A stretch of 64,000 nucleotides of DNA from CBDCYN01 sp965224205 (lineage in GTDB: Bacteria > Planctomycetota > Phycisphaerae > Phycisphaerales > Phycisphaeraceae). This document shows, in pieces, positions 49,001 to 55,769 of this stretch. Numbering within the stretch: position 1 is the first letter of the stretch; each line of letters starts with the position of its first letter. The notes under the pieces were generated by a model. It saw nothing but the letters and a program-made list of their open reading frames with translations, was not told the DNA's origin and did no database searches. The stretch is from contig CBDCYN010000029.1 in NCBI GenBank assembly GCA_965224205.1, forward strand, positions 186,001 to 250,000. The letters are read 5' to 3'. The translations under genes and the position numbers were made by a program.

Positions 49001-49274
49001 CACCGCCAAGGCCGTGACGGTCTCGGGCATCACCGCCGATGACAAGGTCTACGACGCGACGACCGCGGCCACGGTCGATACCACCGGGATCACCTTCACC
49101 GGCCTGATCGCCGGCGACGACCTGACCGCCTCGGGCACGACGGGCGCGTTTGGCGACAAGCACGTGGGCCCAAACGCGCCCGTCGTGCCCGAGGCGGTCA
49201 GGTCGTCGCCGGCGATCAGGCCGGTGAAGGTGATCCCGGTGGTATCGACCGTGGCCGCGGTCGTCGCGTCGTAG
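37008..49274 (+). CDS. Giant TpsA-like filamentous haemagglutinin-type exoprotein (as read, 4,088 aa)
   Basis: TGGAGGA lies 8 bases before the ATG. A signal region (about 22-46) precedes the TPS secretion domain (about 54-300) with GQVFLSNPHGIYFAPGASVN; NPHGI at 134-138 is the usual NPNGI motif. The passenger then shows: a C-type-lectin-like domain (about 607-770, GSWEQARTDARN to FVRETN), a LamG-like domain (about 1957-2178), autotransporter beta-strand repeats (GTLKLTNTNNYSGTTTINTG and similar), GLUG-like repeats (about 3228-3400), an MBG domain (about 3455-3550) and six YDG repeats. The last 40 residues (after GDKHVG) are read from the inverted array and are unlikely to be native. The true gene probably runs to 57449. 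It should be a surface or released adhesin exported by the neighbouring TpsB. Confidence 0.88.
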   Translation: MKVSRPSTLSSMSANDRLRAWLRVCSMGSAATLGGFLASSNTCLASPPAPTQLPTGEQVVGGQAHISRHNATMNIHQGASRAAIDWQTFDIGRQAQVNFHQPSSKSVALNRVQGSRASQIFGKLNANGQVFLSNPHGIYFAPGASVNVGGLVATTHTISVDDFMAGKNQFSRDGATGSIINQGELQTSLEGYISLLAPEVRNQGVIIAEMGTVALAAGETFELHFARDHSLTAVRVEPATIETLVENRQAVLAPDGLVILSAHAAHQVQASVVRNDGTIEASSLVSKGGRILLEGDDITLGANSSIVATGATGGGEVLVGGGWQGSGDMHQATHVTMDATATVDVSAIENGDGGTIVLWSDISNPESSTHTHGALLARGGKNGGDGGRIETSSSHVEIDGIEVDAGASHGLGGQWLIDPFNWIIGPTNASRIVSALDAGTSVTIDTVSTTGPNSTANNDGTADTGLSGLGDITINNAIQKTTGGDATLTFNAANNIVVNAAIESTTGALNVVLDADNDSGTGDGAGIVILGADITTNGGDLRFGTDRTATINTVTTKVGGDVFVNASTTLSTSGGDVEVSGEMIIAATSGLTINSGNGDVTFDGVLNSGNSYAFILGTAGTGSWEQARTDARNGTSGGSATGDSYLVTITSRLENSIASSATVDNGAYRGAWLGANRDRTAASPGNQFWYWMDGPEAGQHFFTEIDAGGGSAQPGWYENFDANEPNGGPSSTGEYVLQFFGSEAQWNDLPSNTYAADMSSVYNVMGFVRETNLADSPLTINAGTGNVHFASDVGASKTLSNLTISPAGAVTADGAVNLSGNLDVTLDATATTSITQSDSWSVGGTSSFTVGSNSVTLNNASNDFVGSVTITSAHDATLVDANTITLNGGTLSGSLSVEAGDIISSQDYTFTSADDEQLLLKSEGRIQVTSGSTIQATGTGKLNAIFWAESDGGNTRGVWANITLNTNGGHFWIGGGGGSTTWNGLAVGDGAAGGANDANWNGIDLRGTFTTNGGDMYFAGSTTESSGFGIASAFGGNLILNAGSGDVTYIADTTEFDGDSTFTTTINSTGVLTIAPLTTVFSDVGFQLDYDGTITSDTFTAANADIGGLVINNYSTLGGVTLGKDGLTTGMRVYDPVDVDGPIMVYGGIVSISENLDTTGAGANGDVLVKATETLFLSSGKSITTSGSKVTLWSDADVDSNGAAQLGSGSSIVSGGGDIVIGGGADPLSGNAIGTSFYNNGVSLSGTSIDAAGGDISIRGTGNQTQANNANGVRASSSATITTTGSGTITIVGLGGNVGSANHGVSIDGGSTVVGGASGTINISGTGGGDTPTNAGVNISGTGSKIESTGGEITVTGTGGGGSGAANPGVQVTDGALITAASTGNITINGTAGSGTTNVAVDLASTGGGIVAQSGNISVVGTNGDVIAGFGLDSSGALGGDVLVKATGDIIFESTASIATDSGDAILWSDSDNSGQGGIQLEPNASIDTRTAADRTGGTHTTGGGLIVLAGGLDDAGVDSGIGNGTASDGVPDGYAVNLTGTSAGVLLGNFATAEHDTSIDLFSGGGDIIINGQTTQSANSLGLAVQAFQGYTIDAGQVGDITMHGHSDVATTGSAAFDLASYRNDATNTDVSMIRTVDGAISLTGFSRNGTTQNVAIAIDGDAVDRVVIQATGTGSVHLEGDAAGTGALGVRLSATDVLASSGDINLIATSGEIELNSTGAHGVTIGAKSGTDVTASTSDVLLRADSMTINSSVTVDTTGQLTVEPASTSFTSTLNWAGANLTTTSSLGGLTLGKVGNTADITVDSAQTVAGDVNVYGGDITIAADLNKTTPADTAINLIASGSITVNSGVTISSTGHTIDLVMESYTDSQFDGTFTGDGSLTKNGGGFLQINTAQTYTGSTIVNGGILMLGAADVIPDTTRLIVNTNGIFSLNSLDETVGSIEGDGIIENGSVVRDGIVLWLDAGNGASYDGTGATWFDLSGNAYDGTINGSPTYDAPNRQFVFTDNTEFVQLTSLPADYLSQGDSVLDGLTVFTVADFETANFWERIVDFGNGDPSDNIILSRFASSNAVNFEIYAGATEHKADISGSNTLIPSGGGLRSYAATADGTNLILFADGAQSLTTADSVLPNEVLRTSNFIGKSNWAVDDTLRGKIGVVLVYDRALSETEMQQNHAAFFGRTPATLTVGANNLDTTFAGKIENGADTLNLTKSGTGTLKLTNTNNYSGTTTINTGVLQVGDTGTTGTLGGGDVVNNASLVFDRTDDLVIANDISGTGTLTKVGGNSLTLTGASSYTGSTSINTGSITYQNNVAPSTSGISGSGSVAIEPADASFSSTANINTTFDNTISDLRVGKDGNTAGVTVSGAISIAGPIEIYGGDVNVNANLDSSGGGVTGDILIKATSNITQAAGVDVSTNGADTIYWADANNDSSGYVSLASGSSIATGGGDLVIAGGADTGMDGVPEEAASGAALLADTVNFYSGISLHEATLDARVGSTLDGSAGDVTLIGESTHTGGGSDRAVGILLFSSKVFANNFSATGSVTDTGGTTTRFGISSNGAASPNNTNLSTFSGITLTGTAATPTDQFSIRWGTNHEMSTVDGDITINSNGQLLYLSSQTLTLASGRSLIFNSDYSADWSNVIAGQGGLIKQGTGTLTLTAANTFAGPATVSAGTLANGASGVLHDSATVTLASGGTWDLANFNETVASVGGSGNITFGSGTLTVGGDNSSFTFDGVLSGSGHVVKQGTGQLTLTNNSTYTGTTTVSGGTLLLQNDAPTTGSSGFNGSGVIIIEPVGASFTSDLDTTGTTFSGSLASLTLGKSGNTGNITIGGTTTIAGPIDIHAANLTINDTVTATGTNTITITLHTTGNVTDGASGYFVADSLAVLGGNVTLDHADNDVNTLAASGVGTFSYTDSNALTIGDVNPTGVTATGPISLTSLSGDLSITEAVTTTDTSSSAITLTADSLTLSANVSSTGGLIIQPATAGASVGVGTGSGTLSITDTHFGFLVDGFASITIGSISAGDLSVGGVSSLQDDLVLQAGSSSDLFVTGMVSWTTDDTLTLSAGDNIFVSGDIDVDGSAATLNLFYGGTNGTTAPTAGTNFFINIAQENTIDFANTTANLKIGNESFTLIDAAADLQSMSTTGLVALTTDLSLAGTTYSDAFYTSTFEGKFDGLGHQINGLTIETSTGGNLGLFAELDGASMRHIGVTELNITTDSSSTSSEYRIGGIAGNVGGAGTPVSRVTTIDGVWTTGVISTEAGSTQKFMFAGGLVGSQNGGTMNISRSFSRANVSSQGSFSNNLALGGLVGDLGINTNLSGHTTTTSSVVDYGIDTSYATGSIVQGTKGFYFGSGGLVGVVFTSGGSITDSYSWSNVVGTGSFGGIAGFALTGTYTNLYTKQASVGSSNLVNSNTYTGPTIVTATGDGAMLPTGWSSDVWAMATFPTLQSLPIPPATLFVKINNGSSVYGDSLGISFDVVESDGMPITFGSGDYANLTGTTGSGNFTISDGSSAGSYSVSYLSGLDLTGSDADLFELNPFDTAGAHTVTPRPLTVMLANTGITKVYDGNTDAPSGFTPSFSISNLITGDTAATISHTTIAYNDPDVPDATTLTVSGLSLAGITGSNGSQTSDYSLGSTSLDATASITAKALTVSGITANNKVYDATTTAAVVTAGASLTGLITGDDVTFATATGTFSDKHVGTTKTVTLATTYGGADVGNYAITDQATATADITAKAVTVSDITADDKVYDATTAATVDATGVTFTGLIAGDDLTASGTTGAFGDKHVGTAKTVTLASTTYGGADVGNYAIIDQTSTTADITAKVLTINLSGEGTKVYDGTASINLNGVTPTVDGVLSGESVTIGSGNVTGFVDKNVGINKPVTYTGFTLSGTDSSNYSLPVGGAESTASITAKAVTVSGITADDKVYDATTAATVDTTGITFTGLIAGDDLTASGTTGAFGDKHVGTAKTVTLASTTYGGADVGNYAITDQATATADITAKAVTVSGITADDKVYDATTAATVDTTGITFTGLIAGDDLTASGTTGAFGDKHVGPNAPVVPEAVRSSPAIRPVKVIPVVSTVAAVVAS
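47945..49169 (+). repeat. YDG-type repeats in coding orientation
   Basis: Tandem units of about 88 aa, each with KVYDAT or KVYDGT, GLIAGDDLTASG, GDKHVG and GADVGNY. The first are diverged (ITANNKVYDATTTAAV, LSGEGTKVYDGTASINL); the last 1.6 units (from about 48740) are essentially identical to the units of the inverted block. Confidence 0.88.
49154..49169 (+). repeat. 16-bp inverted repeat, left boundary of the inverted array
   Basis: CGACAAGCACGTGGGC. It matches the complement of 55754-55769 exactly. Every 264-bp unit has this segment, with the palindrome CACGTG inside it. Immediately after it the sequence turns to the reverse strand of the repeat (CCAAACGCG). Confidence 0.85.
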
Positions 49275-52200
49275 ACCTTGTCATCGGCGGTGATGCCCGA
49301 GACCGTCACGGCCTTGGCGGTGATGTCGGCGGTGGCCGTGGCCTGGTCGGTGATCGCGTAGTTGCCCACGTCGGCCCCGCCGTAGGTGGTCGAGGCCAGC
49401 GTAACCGTCTTGGCGGTGCCCACGTGCTTGTCGCCAAACGCGCCCGTCGTGCCCGAGGCGGTCAGGTCGTCGCCGGCGATCAGGCCGGTGAAGGTGATCC
49501 CGGTGGTATCGACCGTGGCCGCGGTCGTCGCGTCGTAGACCTTGTCATCGGCGGTGATGCCCGAGACCGTCACGGCCTTGGCGGTGATGTCGGCGGTGGC
49601 CGTGGCCTGGTCGGTGATCGCGTAGTTGCCCACGTCGGCCCCGCCGTAGGTGGTCGAGGCCAGCGTAACCGTCTTGGCGGTGCCCACGTGCTTGTCGCCA
49701 AACGCGCCCGTCGTGCCCGAGGCGGTCAGGTCGTCGCCGGCGATCAGGCCGGTGAAGGTGATCCCGGTGGTATCGACCGTGGCCGCGGTCGTCGCGTCGT
49801 AGACCTTGTCATCGGCGGTGATGCCCGAGACCGTCACGGCCTTGGCGGTGATGTCGGCGGTGGCCGTGGCCTGGTCGGTGATCGCGTAGTTGCCCACGTC
49901 GGCCCCGCCGTAGGTGGTCGAGGCCAGCGTAACCGTCTTGGCGGTGCCCACGTGCTTGTCGCCAAACGCGCCCGTCGTGCCCGAGGCGGTCAGGTCGTCG
50001 CCGGCGATCAGGCCGGTGAAGGTGATCCCGGTGGTATCGACCGTGGCCGCGGTCGTCGCGTCGTAGACCTTGTCATCGGCGGTGATGCCCGAGACCGTCA
50101 CGGCCTTGGCGGTGATGTCGGCGGTGGCCGTGGCCTGGTCGGTGATCGCGTAGTTGCCCACGTCGGCCCCGCCGTAGGTGGTCGAGGCCAGCGTAACCGT
50201 CTTGGCGGTGCCCACGTGCTTGTCGCCAAACGCGCCCGTCGTGCCCGAGGCGGTCAGGTCGTCGCCGGCGATCAGGCCGGTGAAGGTGATCCCGGTGGTA
50301 TCGACCGTGGCCGCGGTCGTCGCGTCGTAGACCTTGTCATCGGCGGTGATGCCCGAGACCGTCACGGCCTTGGCGGTGATGTCGGCGGTGGCCGTGGCCT
50401 GGTCGGTGATCGCGTAGTTGCCCACGTCGGCCCCGCCGTAGGTGGTCGAGGCCAGCGTGACCGTCTTGGCGGTGCCCACGTGCTTGTCGCCAAACGCGCC
50501 CGTCGTGCCCGAGGCGGTCAGGTCGTCGCCGGCGATCAGGCCGGTGAAGGTGATCCCGGTGGTATCGACCGTGGCCGCGGTCGTCGCGTCGTAGACCTTG
50601 TCATCGGCGGTGATGCCCGAGACCGTCACGGCCTTGGCGGTGATGTCGGCGGTGGCCGTGGCCTGGTCGGTGATCGCGTAGTTGCCCACGTCGGCCCCGC
50701 CGTAGGTGGTCGAGGCCAGCGTAACCGTCTTGGCGGTGCCCACGTGCTTGTCGCCAAACGCGCCCGTCGTGCCCGAGGCGGTCAGGTCGTCGCCGGCGAT
50801 CAGGCCGGTGAAGGTGATCCCGGTGGTATCGACCGTGGCCGCGGTCGTCGCGTCGTAGACCTTGTCATCGGCGGTGATGCCCGAGACCGTCACGGCCTTG
50901 GCGGTGATGTCGGCGGTGGCCGTGGCCTGGTCGGTGATCGCGTAGTTGCCCACGTCGGCCCCGCCGTAGGTGGTCGAGGCCAGCGTAACCGTCTTGGCGG
51001 TGCCCACGTGCTTGTCGCCAAACGCGCCCGTCGTGCCCGAGGCGGTCAGGTCGTCGCCGGCGATCAGGCCGGTGAAGGTGATCCCGGTGGTATCGACCGT
51101 GGCCGCGGTCGTCGCGTCGTAGACCTTGTCATCGGCGGTGATGCCCGAGACCGTCACGGCCTTGGCGGTGATGTCGGCGGTGGCCGTGGCCTGGTCGGTG
51201 ATCGCGTAGTTGCCCACGTCGGCCCCGCCGTAGGTGGTCGAGGCCAGCGTAACCGTCTTGGCGGTGCCCACGTGCTTGTCGCCAAACGCGCCCGTCGTGC
51301 CCGAGGCGGTCAGGTCGTCGCCGGCGATCAGGCCGGTGAAGGTGATCCCGGTGGTATCGACCGTGGCCGCGGTCGTCGCGTCGTAGACCTTGTCATCGGC
51401 GGTGATGCCCGAGACCGTCACGGCCTTGGCGGTGATGTCGGCGGTGGCCGTGGCCTGGTCGGTGATCGCGTAGTTGCCCACGTCGGCCCCGCCGTAGGTG
51501 GTCGAGGCCAGCGTAACCGTCTTGGCGGTGCCCACGTGCTTGTCGCCAAACGCGCCCGTCGTGCCCGAGGCGGTCAGGTCGTCGCCGGCGATCAGGCCGG
51601 TGAAGGTGATCCCGGTGGTATCGACCGTGGCCGCGGTCGTCGCGTCGTAGACCTTGTCATCGGCGGTGATGCCCGAGACCGTCACGGCCTTGGCGGTGAT
51701 GTCGGCGGTGGCCGTGGCCTGGTCGGTGATCGCGTAGTTGCCCACGTCGGCCCCGCCGTAGGTGGTCGAGGCCAGCGTAACCGTCTTGGCGGTGCCCACG
51801 TGCTTGTCGCCAAACGCGCCCGTCGTGCCCGAGGCGGTCAGGTCGTCGCCGGCGATCAGGCCGGTGAAGGTGATCCCGGTGGTATCGACCGTGGCCGCGG
51901 TCGTCGCGTCGTAGACCTTGTCATCGGCGGTGATGCCCGAGACCGTCACGGCCTTGGCGGTGATGTCGGCGGTGGCCGTGGCCTGGTCGGTGATCGCGTA
52001 GTTGCCCACGTCGGCCCCGCCGTAGGTGGTCGAGGCCAGCGTAACCGTCTTGGCGGTGCCCACGTGCTTGTCGCCAAACGCGCCCGTCGTGCCCGAGGCG
52101 GTCAGGTCGTCGCCGGCGATCAGGCCGGTGAAGGTGATCCCGGTGGTATCGACCGTGGCCGCGGTCGTCGCGTCGTAGACCTTGTCATCGGCGGTGATGC

Positions 52201-55200
52201 CCGAGACCGTCACGGCCTTGGCGGTGATGTCGGCGGTGGCCGTGGCCTGGTCGGTGATCGCGTAGTTGCCCACGTCGGCCCCGCCGTAGGTGGTCGAGGC
52301 CAGCGTGACCGTCTTGGCGGTGCCCACGTGCTTGTCGCCAAACGCGCCCGTCGTGCCCGAGGCGGTCAGGTCGTCGCCGGCGATCAGGCCGGTGAAGGTG
52401 ATCCCGGTGGTATCGACCGTGGCCGCGGTCGTCGCGTCGTAGACCTTGTCATCGGCGGTGATGCCCGAGACCGTCACGGCCTTGGCGGTGATGTCGGCGG
52501 TGGCCGTGGCCTGGTCGGTGATCGCGTAGTTGCCCACGTCGGCCCCGCCGTAGGTGGTCGAGGCCAGCGTGACCGTCTTGGCGGTGCCCACGTGCTTGTC
52601 GCCAAACGCGCCCGTCGTGCCCGAGGCGGTCAGGTCGTCGCCGGCGATCAGGCCGGTGAAGGTGATCCCGGTGGTATCGACCGTGGCCGCGGTCGTCGCG
52701 TCGTAGACCTTGTCATCGGCGGTGATGCCCGAGACCGTCACGGCCTTGGCGGTGATGTCGGCGGTGGCCGTGGCCTGGTCGGTGATCGCGTAGTTGCCCA
52801 CGTCGGCCCCGCCGTAGGTGGTCGAGGCCAGCGTGACCGTCTTGGCGGTGCCCACGTGCTTGTCGCCAAACGCGCCCGTCGTGCCCGAGGCGGTCAGGTC
52901 GTCGCCGGCGATCAGGCCGGTGAAGGTGATCCCGGTGGTATCGACCGTGGCCGCGGTCGTCGCGTCGTAGACCTTGTCATCGGCGGTGATGCCCGAGACC
53001 GTCACGGCCTTGGCGGTGATGTCGGCGGTGGCCGTGGCCTGGTCGGTGATCGCGTAGTTGCCCACGTCGGCCCCGCCGTAGGTGGTCGAGGCCAGCGTAA
53101 CCGTCTTGGCGGTGCCCACGTGCTTGTCGCCAAACGCGCCCGTCGTGCCCGAGGCGGTCAGGTCGTCGCCGGCGATCAGGCCGGTGAAGGTGATCCCGGT
53201 GGTATCGACCGTGGCCGCGGTCGTCGCGTCGTAGACCTTGTCATCGGCGGTGATGCCCGAGACCGTCACGGCCTTGGCGGTGATGTCGGCGGTGGCCGTG
53301 GCCTGGTCGGTGATCGCGTAGTTGCCCACGTCGGCCCCGCCGTAGGTGGTCGAGGCCAGCGTAACCGTCTTGGCGGTGCCCACGTGCTTGTCGCCAAACG
53401 CGCCCGTCGTGCCCGAGGCGGTCAGGTCGTCGCCGGCGATCAGGCCGGTGAAGGTGATCCCGGTGGTATCGACCGTGGCCGCGGTCGTCGCGTCGTAGAC
53501 CTTGTCATCGGCGGTGATGCCCGAGACCGTCACGGCCTTGGCGGTGATGTCGGCGGTGGCCGTGGCCTGGTCGGTGATCGCGTAGTTGCCCACGTCGGCC
53601 CCGCCGTAGGTGGTCGAGGCCAGCGTGACCGTCTTGGCGGTGCCCACGTGCTTGTCGCCAAACGCGCCCGTCGTGCCCGAGGCGGTCAGGTCGTCGCCGG
53701 CGATCAGGCCGGTGAAGGTGATCCCGGTGGTATCGACCGTGGCCGCGGTCGTCGCGTCGTAGACCTTGTCATCGGCGGTGATGCCCGAGACCGTCACGGC
53801 CTTGGCGGTGATGTCGGCGGTGGCCGTGGCCTGGTCGGTGATCGCGTAGTTGCCCACGTCGGCCCCGCCGTAGGTGGTCGAGGCCAGCGTGACCGTCTTG
53901 GCGGTGCCCACGTGCTTGTCGCCAAACGCGCCCGTCGTGCCCGAGGCGGTCAGGTCGTCGCCGGCGATCAGGCCGGTGAAGGTGATCCCGGTGGTATCGA
54001 CCGTGGCCGCGGTCGTCGCGTCGTAGACCTTGTCATCGGCGGTGATGCCCGAGACCGTCACGGCCTTGGCGGTGATGTCGGCGGTGGCCGTGGCCTGGTC
54101 GGTGATCGCGTAGTTGCCCACGTCGGCCCCGCCGTAGGTGGTCGAGGCCAGCGTGACCGTCTTGGCGGTGCCCACGTGCTTGTCGCCAAACGCGCCCGTC
54201 GTGCCCGAGGCGGTCAGGTCGTCGCCGGCGATCAGGCCGGTGAAGGTGATCCCGGTGGTATCGACCGTGGCCGCGGTCGTCGCGTCGTAGACCTTGTCAT
54301 CGGCGGTGATGCCCGAGACCGTCACGGCCTTGGCGGTGATGTCGGCGGTGGCCGTGGCCTGGTCGGTGATCGCGTAGTTGCCCACGTCGGCCCCGCCGTA
54401 GGTGGTCGAGGCCAGCGTGACCGTCTTGGCGGTGCCCACGTGCTTGTCGCCAAACGCGCCCGTCGTGCCCGAGGCGGTCAGGTCGTCGCCGGCGATCAGG
54501 CCGGTGAAGGTGATCCCGGTGGTATCGACCGTGGCCGCGGTCGTCGCGTCGTAGACCTTGTCATCGGCGGTGATGCCCGAGACCGTCACGGCCTTGGCGG
54601 TGATGTCGGCGGTGGCCGTGGCCTGGTCGGTGATCGCGTAGTTGCCCACGTCGGCCCCGCCGTAGGTGGTCGAGGCCAGCGTGACCGTCTTGGCGGTGCC
54701 CACGTGCTTGTCGCCAAACGCGCCCGTCGTGCCCGAGGCGGTCAGGTCGTCGCCGGCGATCAGGCCGGTGAAGGTGATCCCGGTGGTATCGACCGTGGCC
54801 GCGGTCGTCGCGTCGTAGACCTTGTCATCGGCGGTGATGCCCGAGACCGTCACGGCCTTGGCGGTGATGTCGGCGGTGGCCGTGGCCTGGTCGGTGATCG
54901 CGTAGTTGCCCACGTCGGCCCCGCCGTAGGTGGTCGAGGCCAGCGTAACCGTCTTGGCGGTGCCCACGTGCTTGTCGCCAAACGCGCCCGTCGTGCCCGA
55001 GGCGGTCAGGTCGTCGCCGGCGATCAGGCCGGTGAAGGTGATCCCGGTGGTATCGACCGTGGCCGCGGTCGTCGCGTCGTAGACCTTGTCATCGGCGGTG
55101 ATGCCCGAGACCGTCACGGCCTTGGCGGTGATGTCGGCGGTGGCCGTGGCCTGGTCGGTGATCGCGTAGTTGCCCACGTCGGCCCCGCCGTAGGTGGTCG

Positions 55201-55769
55201 AGGCCAGCGTAACCGTCTTGGCGGTGCCCACGTGCTTGTCGCCAAACGCGCCCGTCGTGCCCGAGGCGGTCAGGTCGTCGCCGGCGATCAGGCCGGTGAA
55301 GGTGATCCCGGTGGTATCGACCGTGGCCGCGGTCGTCGCGTCGTAGACCTTGTCATCGGCGGTGATGCCCGAGACCGTCACGGCCTTGGCGGTGATGTCG
55401 GCGGTGGCCGTGGCCTGGTCGGTGATCGCGTAGTTGCCCACGTCGGCCCCGCCGTAGGTGGTCGAGGCCAGCGTAACCGTCTTGGCGGTGCCCACGTGCT
55501 TGTCGCCAAACGCGCCCGTCGTGCCCGAGGCGGTCAGGTCGTCGCCGGCGATCAGGCCGGTGAAGGTGATCCCGGTGGTATCGACCGTGGCCGCGGTCGT
55601 CGCGTCGTAGACCTTGTCATCGGCGGTGATGCCCGAGACCGTCACGGCCTTGGCGGTGATGTCGGCGGTGGCCGTGGCCTGGTCGGTGATCGCGTAGTTG
55701 CCCACGTCGGCCCCGCCGTAGGTGGTCGAGGCCAGCGTAACCGTCTTGGCGGTGCCCACGTGCTTGTCG
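49170..55769 (-). repeat. Inverted array of 25 x 264-bp YDG units inside tpsA
   Basis: The block is 6,600 bp, exactly 25 units of 264 bp, each coding 88 residues on the minus strand (KVYDATTAATVDTTGITFTG, then GLIAGDDLTASGTTGAFGDK, HVGTAKTVTLASTTYGGADV, GNYAITDQATATADITAK). Flanking tpsA codes on the plus strand. The units look identical apart from one synonymous site (GTT or GTC for Val): reading left to right, unit 5, units 12-14 and units 17-21 have the second form. Both strands are open over thousands of bases because the unit lacks stop codons in two frames. Flipping the block between the 16-bp repeats gives one uninterrupted frame from 37008 to 57449. Confidence 0.93.
55754..55769 (-). 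repeat. 16-bp inverted repeat, right boundary of the inverted array
   Basis: GCCCACGTGCTTGTCG, the exact complement of 49154-49169. After it the sequence returns to coding orientation (ACCGCCAAGACGG). If the block were flipped, this segment would code PTCLS in place of the DKHVG of a normal unit, still in frame. Confidence 0.85.

Noticed and set aside
49170..55769. Regular repeats that might suggest a CRISPR array
   Set aside because: The period is 264 bp with no unique spacers, and the unit codes a YDG domain. No cas genes are present in the window.
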